From Burkholderia sp. (GTDB taxonomy: Bacteria; Pseudomonadota; Gammaproteobacteria; Burkholderiales; Burkholderiaceae), in assembly GCA_030151225.1 (NCBI GenBank), contig JASLEG010000299.1, forward strand, positions 1 to 21,588: a DNA stretch of 21,588 nt, read 5' to 3'. The notes below the pieces were generated by a model. The model made no database searches, was not told the origin of the DNA, and saw nothing but the letters and a program-made list of their open reading frames with translations. Positions 1 to 7,263 of the stretch are shown here, piece by piece. The position numbers were made by a program, and so were the translations under genes. How positions within the stretch are numbered: position 1 is the first letter of the stretch; each line of letters opens with the position of its first letter.

Positions 1-362
1 GCGACTCGCGGCGTGGGGGCCGCGGCCGGGGCGGGCACGGCGGAGGCCTGGCCGTCGCCGGTGGCGGCCACCGACGGACGCGGGGCGGCCGCCGGCACGG
101 CGCCACGGGCGCCGGCCTTCGGGTCGAGCACGAACTGGACGTCGATCGGCGCGTTCCAGAAGTCGCGCGCCAGATCGGCGATGCGCCCGGAGAACTGGCT
201 CTTCACCCAGTCGAGCTTGAAGCGGTTGGGGGCGGCAATGGACAACGTCTGCGCGGTGGCGTCGAAGGCCACCGGCGCGAGCGGTTTGATCCACGTCACG
301 TACTGCTGGGGCGTCAATTCACGCTCCAGCAGGGCGGAACAGTGTTGCCAGAAATCGTTCAT
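1..362 (-). CDS. dnaA: Chromosomal replication initiator DnaA (N-terminal part, runs off the window)
   Basis: Reading the minus strand from the ATG at 362 gives a protein starting MNDFWQHCSALLERELTPQQ and continuing through PNRFKLDWVKSQ, the classic DnaA domain I (oligomerisation and helicase loading), then an Ala/Pro-rich linker that is domain II. About 120 codons are present; the AAA+ domain III and the DNA-binding domain IV lie beyond position 1. DnaA-ATP binds 9-bp boxes, opens the origin and represses its own gene. The start is chosen from the family N-terminus; no strong ribosome binding site precedes it. The gene diverges from rpmH, the usual betaproteobacterial arrangement. Identity is certain; the gene is incomplete here only because the window ends. 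Confidence 0.97.
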   Translation of the reverse strand, partial: MNDFWQHCSALLERELTPQQYVTWIKPLAPVAFDATAQTLSIAAPNRFKLDWVKSQFSGRIADLARDFWNAPIDVQFVLDPKAGARGAVPAAAPRPSVAATGDGQASAVPAPAAAPTPRV

Positions 363-561
363 CGAGTTGCTGTCGTTCTTGGGTTGCACAGCGGCACGAG
401 GCCGCCCTTGTCGCGGATCGGCAACAAGGCCCGGTGCGGCCGAGCGGGCAGGCTCCGAGGCCGGTGCCACAAGGGTTTCGGGCACAGGGCTGGCCGGAGC
501 GGCGTGCGGGATTCTAGGAGATAAGGCGAGATTCTAACGCCAAACGCGTGCGGCGCGGGAG

Positions 562-570
562 TTATCCACA
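562..570 (+). promoter_or_regulatory. DnaA box (perfect consensus)
   Basis: TTATCCACA matches the consensus TTATNCACA exactly. It lies 200 bases upstream of the dnaA start and 240 upstream of rpmH. A much weaker relative, CCGTCCACA at 664-672, overlaps the rpmH promoter spacer. Confidence 0.75.
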
Positions 571-659
571 GGTGTGCGTCGGGCGGCTCCGTGGGGCCGG
601 CGGCGCCACACAGGGGGCCGGAGCCAGGCGGAAATCGGGGCGAGGCGGGGGCTAAAGTA

Positions 660-688
660 TTGACCGTCCACAGAAAAACGGATTAAAT
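660..688 (+). promoter_or_regulatory. Sigma-70 promoter of the rpmH operon
   Basis: TTGACC (660-665) and TTAAAT (683-688) are separated by exactly 17 bases, giving 5/6 and 4/6 matches to the consensus. Transcription would start near 695, leaving a leader of about 108 bases before rpmH. Confidence 0.65.
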
Positions 689-802
689 AGCGGGTTCCGC
701 GAAAACCAATCCTAGATTTTCGGCGATTGCGTTCGCCCGGTGGCCTGAAGGATCGGGCACGCGGTCCCCTGATTTCCGACATTCTCGACAAGTGAGAGCA
801 AC

Positions 803-937
803 ATGAAACGTACCTACCAACCTTCCGTCACGCGTCGCAAGCGTACCCATGGCTTCCGCGTTCGCATGAAGACGGCGGGTGGCCGCAAGGTCATCAACGC
901 ACGCCGTGCGAAGGGCCGCAAGCGCCTCGCCATCTAA
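803..937 (+). CDS. rpmH: 50S ribosomal protein L34
   Basis: A 44-residue, highly basic protein beginning [19 protein letters not shown] and ending in GRKRLAI, the universally conserved L34 sequence over its full length. L34 is a late-assembling large-subunit protein that binds 23S rRNA. It is the first gene of the rpmH-rnpA-yidD-yidC cluster and sits downstream of the promoter at 660-688. The ribosome binding site is only a modest GAG-containing stretch, AGTGAGAGC, ending 3 bases before the ATG. The reading frame of rnpA may begin before or just after the rpmH stop, so the two are probably translated from one transcript. Confidence 0.98.
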
Positions 938-1010
938 GGACGGGCGAAGCGCCGTGTCCGCCGCAAGCGGCGATGCGGGCAACGCAGTCGCAGGCCCCGG
1001 CATCGATCCG

Positions 1011-1472
1011 TTGCATGCGGGCGCGACCTTCCCGAAAGCCGCGCGGCTTCTGAAAACGGATGAATTTTCATCCGTTTTTCGTTTGCGCCCCTGGCGGCGC
1101 AGCGCGCACTTCGTGATCTACGGCAAGCCGACGGGCGGCGACGCTCGCCTCGGCCTCGTGATCGGCAAGAAGTTCGCGCCGCGCGCGGCCACGCGCAACA
1201 TGGTGAAACGCATCGCGCGCGAGGCGTTTCGCCTGCGGCGCGCGGAGTTCGCCGGCTGGGATCTGCTGCTGCGCCTGCATACGCGTTTCGACGCGAAGGC
1301 GATGCCGAGCGCGGTCAGCGCGCCGCTCGCCGCGCTGTGCGCGGGCGAGATTCGCGAGCTGCTCGACAAGGCGGCCCGCGAAGTGGTGCGCCGCGGCCCG
1401 GTGAAGCCGGCCGAGCCGCCCAAGGCGAGTTCGACGCCGGGCCCGGATTCGGGCGCGGGCGAGCGCGCATGA
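1011..1472 (+). CDS. rnpA: Ribonuclease P protein component
   Basis: RnpA binds the catalytic RNA of RNase P and helps it remove 5' leaders from precursor tRNAs. The core starts FPKAARLLKTDEFSSVFR and contains the family signature LGLVIGKKFAPRAATRNMVK (the conserved R-N-x-x-K-R basic helix). The C-terminus after about residue 130 is a Pro/Ala-rich extension. The start is uncertain: the frame is open back to 879 inside rpmH. I chose TTG at 1011, which puts the conserved core six residues in, as I recall for Burkholderia RnpA; GTG at 954, with AAGGA at 936-940 about 13 bases upstream, is the main alternative and would add 19 residues. The gene lies between rpmH and yidD as in most bacteria. Confidence 0.93.
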   Translation: MHAGATFPKAARLLKTDEFSSVFRLRPWRRSAHFVIYGKPTGGDARLGLVIGKKFAPRAATRNMVKRIAREAFRLRRAEFAGWDLLLRLHTRFDAKAMPSAVSAPLAALCAGEIRELLDKAAREVVRRGPVKPAEPPKASSTPGPDSGAGERA

Positions 1473-1551
1473 GCTTCTCCGGCGTTCGGGCCCGGTGTAT
1501 CGCGCCTGCCCGGCCGTTCGGTCACATCGCGGCGCGCGGGCGCCGACAGCT

Positions 1552-1818
1552 ATGCAAACGGTATTGATCGCGTTGCTGCGTTTCTACAAGGCTGCCTTGA
1601 GTCCCTTGCTCGGCAGCCGTTGCCGTTTTTATCCCTCCTGTTCGGATTACGCGCGCGAGGCAATCCAGTATCATGGCGCCGCGCACGGCACCTATCTGGC
1701 TGCCAGGCGCCTGTGCCGCTGCCATCCGTTTTCCGCTGGCGGCATCGATCTCGTACCGCCGGCCCGATCCGGTTCCGGCGCGCCCCACGAAGCTGACGCG
1801 CCGTCCCATCGACTCTGA
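1552..1818 (+). CDS. yidD: Membrane protein insertion efficiency factor YidD
   Basis: 88 residues, MQTVLIALLRFYKAALSPLL..., with the diagnostic cysteine-rich core CRFYPSCSDYAREAI and the RLCRCHPFSAGGIDLVP motif of YidD (DUF37, old names 'haemolysin' or 'membrane protein insertion factor'). The family is a small inner-membrane-associated protein that assists YidC-dependent insertion. The ATG at 1552 matches the family start; the frame is open upstream to 1495 but that part looks random. It lies 79 bases after rnpA and 8 bases before yidC, consistent with one operon. The tail after about residue 70 is variable in the family. Confidence 0.95.
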   Translation: MQTVLIALLRFYKAALSPLLGSRCRFYPSCSDYAREAIQYHGAAHGTYLAARRLCRCHPFSAGGIDLVPPARSGSGAPHEADAPSHRL

Positions 1819-1826
1819 GACAACGC

Positions 1827-3482
1827 ATGGATATCAAACGCACCGTCCTCTGGGTGATCTTCTTCATGTCAGCCGTCCTGCTGTACGACAACTGGCAGAG
1901 AGCTCACGGAGGCCAGTCGATGTTCTTCCCGAACGTCGAGCAGAACGCCACGTCGTCCGCCGCCGCGGGCAGCGGTGCCTCGTCCGCTGACGGCACCACC
2001 ACGCTGCCGGCCGCCTCGACCACGGCACCCGCGGCCACCACGCCGATCGCGCAGGCGCAGCTCGTGCGCTTCTCGACCGACGTCTACGACGGCGAGATCG
2101 ATACGCGCGGCGGCACGCTGATCAAGCTGACGCTGAAGAAGGAAGGCGACGGCAAGCAGCCCGACCTGTTCGTCACGCTGTTCGACCACACCAAGGATCA
2201 CACCTACCTCGCGCGCACCGGCGTGACGGGTGGCAACTTCCCGAACCACAACGACGTGTTCACGCCGGCGGCCGGCAACCCGAGCGCGCTCGCGGCCGGC
2301 CAGGATTCGATGAAGCTGTCGTTCGAGTCGCAGGAGAAGGGCGGCGTGAAGGTGGTGAAGACGTACACGTTCACGCGCGGCAGCTACGTGATCGGCGTCG
2401 ACACCAGGATCGACAACGTGGGCGCGGCACCGGTCACGCCGACGGTCTACATGGAAATCGTGCGCGACAGCACCGCGGTGGAAACGCCGCTGTTCTCGCA
2501 CACCTTCCTCGGGCCGGCGGTCTACACGGACCAGAAGCACTTCCAGAAGATCACCTTCAGCGACATCGACAAGAACAAGGCGGACTACGTCACCTCGGCC
2601 GACAACGGCTGGGTGGCGATGGTGCAGCATTACTTCGCGTCGGCCTGGATTCCGGCCACGGGCGTGAAGCGCGACATCTACGTCGAGAAGATCGACCCGT
2701 CGCTGTACCGCGTGGGCGTGAAGGAGCCGGTCAAGACGATCGAGCCGGGCCAGTCGGCCGATGTGTCGGCGCGCCTGTTCGCCGGTCCGGAAGAGGAGCG
2801 CGTGCTCGAGGGCATCGCCCCGGGTCTCGACCTCGTGAAGGATTACGGCTGGGTCACGATCATCGCCAAGCCGCTGTTCTGGCTGCTGCAGAAGATCCAC
2901 GGCTACGTGGGCAACTGGGGCTGGTCGATCGTGCTGCTCACGCTGCTGATCAAGGCCGTGTTCTTCCCGCTGTCGGCCGCGAGCTACAAGTCGATGGCGC
3001 GCATGAAGGAGATCACGCCGCGCATGCAGCAGCTGCGCGAGCGCCTGAAGGGCGACCCCCAGAAGATGAACGCGGCGCTGATGGAGCTGTACAAGACCGA
3101 GAAGGTGAACCCGTTCGGCGGCTGTCTGCCGGTGGTGATCCAGATCCCGGTGTTCATCTCGCTGTACTGGGTGCTGCTGGCGTCGGTGGAAATGCGCGGC
3201 GCGCCGTGGATTCTCTGGATCCACGATCTGTCGCAGCGCGATCCGTTCTTCATCCTGCCCGTGCTGATGGCCGGCTCGATGTTCCTGCAGACGCGCCTGA
3301 ACCCCACGCCGCCGGATCCCGTGCAGGCCAAGATGATGATGTTCATGCCGCTGGCGTTCTCGGTCATGTTCTTCTTCTTCCCGGCCGGCCTGGTGCTGTA
3401 CTACGTGGTGAACAACGTGTTGTCGATCGCGCAGCAGTACTACATCACGCGCACCATCGGCGCGAAGAAGAAAGCCAGCTGA
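1827..3482 (+). CDS. yidC: Membrane protein insertase YidC
   Basis: 551 residues, typical Gram-negative YidC length. An N-terminal membrane segment (residues about 5-21) is followed by a Ser/Ala/Thr-rich linker (about 40-75), the large periplasmic P1 domain (about 75-330) and the conserved five-helix insertase region (about 340-545) with YKTEKVNPFGGCLPVVIQIP and SGLVLYY-type AGLVLYYVVNN motifs. YidC inserts membrane proteins alone or with SecYEG. The hydrophilic-groove arginine of E. coli (Arg366) aligns with Lys376, a conservative swap. The C-terminus is basic (GAKKKAS), fitting ribosome contact. It starts 8 bases after yidD and ends just before a strong terminator, so it is the last gene of the operon. 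Confidence 0.98.
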   Translation: MDIKRTVLWVIFFMSAVLLYDNWQRAHGGQSMFFPNVEQNATSSAAAGSGASSADGTTTLPAASTTAPAATTPIAQAQLVRFSTDVYDGEIDTRGGTLIKLTLKKEGDGKQPDLFVTLFDHTKDHTYLARTGVTGGNFPNHNDVFTPAAGNPSALAAGQDSMKLSFESQEKGGVKVVKTYTFTRGSYVIGVDTRIDNVGAAPVTPTVYMEIVRDSTAVETPLFSHTFLGPAVYTDQKHFQKITFSDIDKNKADYVTSADNGWVAMVQHYFASAWIPATGVKRDIYVEKIDPSLYRVGVKEPVKTIEPGQSADVSARLFAGPEEERVLEGIAPGLDLVKDYGWVTIIAKPLFWLLQKIHGYVGNWGWSIVLLTLLIKAVFFPLSAASYKSMARMKEITPRMQQLRERLKGDPQKMNAALMELYKTEKVNPFGGCLPVVIQIPVFISLYWVLLASVEMRGAPWILWIHDLSQRDPFFILPVLMAGSMFLQTRLNPTPPDPVQAKMMMFMPLAFSVMFFFFPAGLVLYYVVNNVLSIAQQYYITRTIGAKKKAS

Positions 3483-3523
3483 CGGCGAACACGGCGCTCG
3501 CGCGCCGTTGTGCCCGCATCAAG

Positions 3524-3557
3524 AAAAACCGCCCGGTCATGCCGGGCGGTTTTTTTT
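3524..3557. terminator. Intrinsic terminator after yidC (bidirectional)
   Basis: ACCGCCCGG (3528-3536), a five-base loop, then CCGGGCGGT (3542-3550) followed by a run of T to 3557. The A run before the stem gives a U tract on the other strand, so it can also stop the minus-strand regulator gene that ends at 3608. Confidence 0.92.
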
Positions 3558-3607
3558 CGTGCTGCGCGGGGAAACGCTGAGGCGGTGAGGCGCGCCGGGT
3601 TGCCGGC

Positions 3608-4030
3608 TCAGCTTTCGGGCGTGTCGCCGTAGAACTGCTCGATCAGCTCCTGAACCAGGTAGCGGTGATGCGGCGAGAGCGCCTCGAGCTTGGTGGCCAG
3701 CTCGATGGTTTCGGGCGTGGGCGGGTATTTCTCGTCGCGCGGCAGCGGCTTCGGCGTGCTGCGCGCGGCCGCCGACGGCGGCGGCCCGTAGTGGAGCCAG
3801 TGCGCGTCCACGCGCAGCCATTCGGCGAGCGTGTCGAGTTTGTCCGGGGTGGGAATGGTGCGGCCCGTGAGCCACTTGTGGGCCGTCTGCGGCGAGACCG
3901 GGTTCTCGCCGTGATGACGCAGGTTGAACTTCAGCGCGAGTTCGGTCGCGCCGGCCACTTTTTCAGGGCTGCGCATCAGGGCGAATTTCAGGCGTTCGGA
4001 GAACGCCGATTTCTCTTCGGGCGTCGGCAT
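3608..4030 (-). CDS. Small Cro/CI-like transcriptional regulator, copy A
   Basis: 140 residues starting MPTPEEKSAFSERLKFALMR. Residues about 8-75 resemble a helix-turn-helix of the lambda-repressor (Xre) type: an SERLKFAL first helix, NPVSPQTAHKWLTGRTIP as the likely recognition region, then DKLDTLAEWLRV. The C-terminal part (LPRDEKYPPTPETIELATK... RYLVQELIEQFYGD) is helical and of unknown role, perhaps dimerisation. Its targets are unknown. The start at 4030 is chosen because the paralog at 4405-4824 begins with the same MPTPEEK at an equivalent site; upstream in-frame codons are instead part of a conserved non-coding block. It converges with yidC. About 80% identical to copy B, differing by one residue in length. 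Confidence 0.85.
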   Translation of the reverse strand: MPTPEEKSAFSERLKFALMRSPEKVAGATELALKFNLRHHGENPVSPQTAHKWLTGRTIPTPDKLDTLAEWLRVDAHWLHYGPPPSAAARSTPKPLPRDEKYPPTPETIELATKLEALSPHHRYLVQELIEQFYGDTPES

Positions 4031-4404
4031 GCGCCAGATTGTGCAATCGGCCCGCCCTGCGACCGACAACCACTTGCGTCATATTTATCTCGTATACGTG
4101 CTGATTTAGCTGGCATGCAGTTGGTTGCGTTCCGAGCGTTATCTCGCAAATGCCCTGGGGATGGCGGGAAATGGCTGGAATTGCCTGATCGCGTGGGTGA
4201 GACGAGATGACGCGGGTTTAGCGTGCTTGGGAGAATGTTCTGCGGCCAAATGTGGCTGGTGGGGCGGAGGTTAGAGGCGGCGTGTTTGGGCCCGTTTTAT
4301 CTCAATTGGCAACTAACAGGCTATTTCAGACGCGCTCGCCGAGCGCGGTCCGTTCGTGGATTTTTCAGGAATTGCGGCGTTGCGCCGCAGGTGGGAGCCG
4401 GTGA
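4031..4404 (-). promoter_or_regulatory. Upstream region of regulator copy A
   Basis: 374 bases without a gene. On the minus strand, reading towards the ATG at 4030: GGCATTTGCGAGATAA (4139-4154), a second CGAGATAA (4085-4092), GGTTGTC (4065-4071) and an ATTGCACAAT inverted repeat (4038-4047). The first, third and fourth recur upstream of copy B at matching spacing. A further TTATCTC lies at 4297-4303. Hairpins at 4331-4347 and 4374-4388 follow the copy B stop codon but lack a T run, so they are weak terminator candidates. Confidence 0.55.
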
Positions 4405-4824
4405 TCAGGCCGGCGGCTTGTCGCCGTAGAACTGGTCGACGAGTTCCTGCACCAGGTAGCGATGATGCGAGGAGAGCGCCTCGATCTTGGTGGCGAGCTC
4501 GATCGTTTCCGGGGTGGGTGGATAGCGCTCGTCGCGCGGCAACGGGCGCGGCGTACCTTGCACGCTGGCCGGTGGCGGCCCGTAATGGAGCCAGTGCAGA
4601 TCCACGCGCAACCAGTCCGCCAGCGTGGCGAGTTTGTCGTCGGTCGGGATCGTGCGGCCAGTCAGCCATTTGTGCGTGGTCTGCGGCGAGACGGGATTCT
4701 CGCCGTGATAGCGCAGGTTGAAATGCAGCGCGACGTCGGTGGCGCCCGCGGGTTTCTCGGGGCTGCGCTGCAGCGCGAATTTGAGGCGTTCCGAAAACGC
4801 CATTTTTTCTTCGGGTGTCGGCAT
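4405..4824 (-). CDS. Small Cro/CI-like transcriptional regulator, copy B
   Basis: 139 residues, MPTPEEKMAFSERLKFALQR..., same architecture as copy A: an Xre-like helix-turn-helix in the first half (NPVSPQTTHKWLTGRTIP) and a helical C-terminal half with RYLVQELVDQFYGD. Substitutions against copy A are scattered, with the longest differences at the Ala/Ser-rich linker near residue 86 and at the last few residues, so both copies look functional. The ATG at 4824 is preceded by GCGC and the ATTGCACAAT block shared with copy A. It lies 374 bases upstream of copy A on the same strand, with its own upstream region, so I infer a tandem duplication that included the regulatory DNA. No Shine-Dalgarno sequence is evident. 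Confidence 0.85.
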   Translation of the reverse strand: MPTPEEKMAFSERLKFALQRSPEKPAGATDVALHFNLRYHGENPVSPQTTHKWLTGRTIPTDDKLATLADWLRVDLHWLHYGPPPASVQGTPRPLPRDERYPPTPETIELATKIEALSSHHRYLVQELVDQFYGDKPPA

Positions 4825-5104
4825 GCGCAAATTGTGCAATCGGGGTTCGCGGGCCAAGACAACCGGATGCGCAAGTTTTAGCCCGCTCGGCGGCGCGGTG
4901 CCGGGGCGCCGAGGGCGGCGTGCCGTGGGCGATTATCTCGTAAATGCCGGAGGAGGCTGGAAATTCTGTCGATCGATCGATTCGCGTGAGCCGGCGGTCG
5001 ATTTTCGGGGTAGCGTGCGCAGGATAAAAATGCGCTGGCCGATCGTGCGCGGCGGCCGTGTCGCGGATCGACCGTTCGCGGCCGGTCGGCGCCAGCGGTC
5101 GGGC
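4825..5104 (-). promoter_or_regulatory. Upstream region of regulator copy B / spacer before mnmE
   Basis: Part of a 360-base gene-free spacer. Minus strand, towards the ATG at 4824: GGCATTTACGAGATAA (4933-4948), GGTTGTC (4858-4864) and ATTGCACAAT (4831-4840). The first element is 109 bases from the ATG, exactly as in copy A. The remaining sequence, including a CGATCGATCGATTCG stretch near 4970-4985, shows nothing I can name; mnmE signals lie at the far end. Confidence 0.5.
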
Positions 5105-5110
5105 TACAAT
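5105..5110 (+). promoter_or_regulatory. Probable -10 element of the mnmE promoter
   Basis: TACAAT (5/6 match) in the context GGGCTACAATGCGGGCG, 75 bases upstream of the mnmE start. No good -35 hexamer is found at 16-18 bases upstream, which is common for Burkholderia promoters. Confidence 0.4.
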
Positions 5111-5184
5111 GCGGGCGTTCCGGCGGCAACCCGCCGCACCCGGTTTGTTGTCCCTCGTCTCGACCTCCTGCCTGCGGATTTCCC

Positions 5185-6585
5185 ATGCCCGTTACCGATT
5201 CCGATCCGATCGTCGCCATTGCCACTGCTGCCGGGCGTGGCGGGATCGGGGTGGTGCGCGTGTCGTTCGGCCGCGCCGGCGAGGCTGCGGCCGACGCGCT
5301 GATGCGCGCCGTGTGCGGGCAGGCGCTGGCGCCGCGTCATGCGAGTTACGTGCCGTTTCTGGACGCGGCGGGCACGCCGCTCGATCGCGGCATCGCGCTG
5401 TATTTCACCGCGCCGAATTCGTACACGGGCGAGCACGTGCTCGAGCTGCAGGGGCACGGCGGCCCGATCGTGCTGCAGCTCGTGCTGCAGCGCTGCCTCG
5501 ACGCCGGCCGCGCGCACGGGCTGCGGCTGGCCGAGCCCGGCGAATTCACGCGTCGCGCCTTCCTGAACGACAAGCTCGACCTCGCGCAGGCCGAGGCCGT
5601 GGCCGACCTGATCGAGGCCAGCACCGAGGCCGCCGTGCGCTCGGCGGGCCGTTCGCTGGACGGCGCGTTCTCGCGCGAGATCCACGTGCTGGTGGACGAC
5701 GTGATCGGCCTGCGCATGCTGGTGGAGGCGACGCTCGACTTCCCCGAGGAGGAGATCGATTTCCTCGAGGCGGCCGACGCGCGCGGCAAGCTTGTGCGGA
5801 TCCGCGAGCGGCTCGGGCGGGTGCTCGGCGAGGCGCGCCAGGGCGCGCTGCTGCGCGAGGGGATGTCCGTGGTGCTGGCGGGGCAGCCGAACGTGGGCAA
5901 ATCGTCGTTGCTCAACGCGCTGGCCGGCGCCGAGCTCGCGATCGTCACGCCGATCGCCGGCACGACACGCGACAAGGTAGCGCAGACGATCCAGGTCGAG
6001 GGCATTCCGCTGCACATCATCGACACGGCCGGCCTGCGCGAGACCGACGACGAGGTGGAGAAGATCGGCATCGCGCGCACGTGGGGCGAGATCGAGCGGG
6101 CCGACGTCGTGCTGCATCTGCTCGATGCGCGCGAAGGGCTGGGCGACGACGATCGCGCGATCGCGGGGCGGTTTCCGGGAGGCGTGCCCGTGGTGCGGGT
6201 GTTCAACAAGACCGACCTCAGCGCCGAGGCGCCGGCCGTCACGCATCCCGATTCCGGCGCGGGCGTGGATCTGAGCGAGGTGCGGCTGTCGGCCAGGCGC
6301 GGCGACGGCATCGAGCTGCTGCGTGCCGAGCTGCTGCGGATCGCCGGCTGGCAGGCGGGCGCGGAGAGCGTGTATCTGGCGCGCGAGCGACACCTCGTGG
6401 CGCTGCGGGCGGCGCGCGAGCATCTGGAATACGCGGCGAATCACGCGGATCAGAACGCGCAGGCGCTCGATCTGTTCGCCGAGGAGTTGCGGCTCGCGCA
6501 GGAGCAGCTCAATTCGATTACCGGTGAGTTCACTTCGGATGATTTGCTGGGGGTGATTTTCAGCCGGTTTTGTATTGGGAAGTGA
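5185..6585 (+). CDS. mnmE: tRNA uridine-5-carboxymethylaminomethyl(34) synthesis GTPase MnmE (TrmE)
   Basis: 466 residues, full family length. MnmE works with MnmG (GidA) to install the cmnm5 group on wobble uridine 34 of certain tRNAs, using 5-formyl-/methylene-THF. The N-terminal folate-binding domain (about 1-120, with DPIVAIATAAGRGGIGVVR and YTGEHVLELQGHGGP) is followed by a helical region and an inserted G domain: P loop GQPNVGKS (233-240), GTTRD (259-263), DTAG (280-283) and NKTD (341-344). It ends in the diagnostic C-x-G-K motif (FCIGK, Cys463). mnmE normally follows yidC; here two regulator genes sit between them on the other strand. The ATG at 5185 matches the family start; the ribosome binding site is weak. 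Confidence 0.98.
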   Translation: MPVTDSDPIVAIATAAGRGGIGVVRVSFGRAGEAAADALMRAVCGQALAPRHASYVPFLDAAGTPLDRGIALYFTAPNSYTGEHVLELQGHGGPIVLQLVLQRCLDAGRAHGLRLAEPGEFTRRAFLNDKLDLAQAEAVADLIEASTEAAVRSAGRSLDGAFSREIHVLVDDVIGLRMLVEATLDFPEEEIDFLEAADARGKLVRIRERLGRVLGEARQGALLREGMSVVLAGQPNVGKSSLLNALAGAELAIVTPIAGTTRDKVAQTIQVEGIPLHIIDTAGLRETDDEVEKIGIARTWGEIERADVVLHLLDAREGLGDDDRAIAGRFPGGVPVVRVFNKTDLSAEAPAVTHPDSGAGVDLSEVRLSARRGDGIELLRAELLRIAGWQAGAESVYLARERHLVALRAAREHLEYAANHADQNAQALDLFAEELRLAQEQLNSITGEFTSDDLLGVIFSRFCIGK

Positions 6586-6717
6586 GGGCAGCAGCAGCGG
6601 GCCTCGGGCAACGCGCCCACTGATCCACCGCAGAAGTCGGCGATCCGGTATGGGTAGGATCGAACGACTCCACGCATCGAACGCGCAGCCTGCGGTCCAA
6701 TCTCTGAAGCGAGCGTC

Positions 6718-7165
6718 ATGCCGCTTACCGGCATCGGCCTTCACACCTTTCATGAAGCGGCGCTGCTGGCGAAAGTCCCGGCAGCGCGACCTGCGCCGCT
6801 GGCTCGACGGTGACTCGTATCGAGACGGGCAACACGCCAGCGTCGCCGTCGATCCGCCGTGGGGCACGGAGCTCGCCAGCGAAGCACTCGACGGCATCAC
6901 GTTTCACGATCCGCTGGAAGTGCGTTTCGTCCATGCATTTCGCAAGTACGGCGTGAGCCAGCAGACGATCCGCGTCGCCAGCCAGCGTGCACGCGAACTC
7001 TTCGACACCGATTACCCGTTCACCTCGCATCAGTTCCGCACCGATGGTCGCACGATCTTCGCGTCGGCCAGGGAGGCGACGGGGAAAACCGAGCTGCTCG
7101 ATCTGGTGCGGCAACAGTTCGCGTTCCGAAGGATCAGCATGCTCCCAAGCCACGCAAAATCGTCG
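6718..7165 (+). pseudogene. DUF433-family antitoxin-like gene, frameshifted and truncated
   Basis: From ATG 6718 the frame reads MPLTGIGLHTFHEAALLAKV, an N-terminal helix-turn-helix start typical of DUF433 (VapB-like) proteins, but runs into a stop at about 6829. One extra C in CGACCTGCG near 6790 explains it: in the +1 frame the protein continues LRRWLDGDSY..., then FHDPLEVRFVHAFRKYGVSQ, ARELFDTDYPF, HQFRTDGRTIF and LLDLVRQQFAFRRI, all in family order. After about 7145 the similarity ends, so the C-terminal DUF433 part is missing. The usual neighbouring PIN-like toxin is absent. I recognise the family from its motif order, from memory rather than a search. Single-base frameshift plus 3' loss points to a decayed gene; a sequencing error could explain only the frameshift. 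Confidence 0.65.
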
Positions 7166-7263
7166 AAATCGGCCTGGGTGATACGATCCCTTGCGTTCCT
7201 GCCGCGTCAGGCACGGACAGTTTCACGATCATTCCAACAAGCCCATTCGCCACCGAGACCACC

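Larger units (their letters stand above)
363..802. other. dnaA-rpmH intergenic region
   Basis: 440 bases with no convincing gene; open frames here are antisense extensions of dnaA. It holds one perfect DnaA box (562-570), a sigma-70 promoter towards rpmH (660-688), and a relatively AT-rich stretch at 651-720. On the dnaA strand a short direct repeat, TTAGAATCTCG and CTAGAATCCCG, recurs with a 21-base period at about 508-538; each copy has a TAGAAT that could serve as a -10 hexamer for dnaA. With only one strong DnaA box, I infer dnaA autoregulation rather than proof of an origin. Confidence 0.6.

Noticed and set aside
13..537. 174-residue open frame on the plus strand
   Set aside because: Antisense of dnaA; the minus strand encodes the unmistakable DnaA N-terminus.
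363..802. Definite oriC
   Set aside because: Only one strong DnaA box is present; without skew or further boxes an origin cannot be claimed.
1869..3224. 451-residue open frame antisense to yidC
   Set aside because: His/Arg-rich shadow frame produced by GC-rich codon bias; yidC is certain on the other strand.
4970..4985. CGATCGATCGATTCG as a repeat element
   Set aside because: A short run of a common tetramer with no second copy in a meaningful position.
5104..6900. 598-residue open frame antisense to mnmE
   Set aside because: Shadow of mnmE; composition rich in His, Gln and Arg with no motif.
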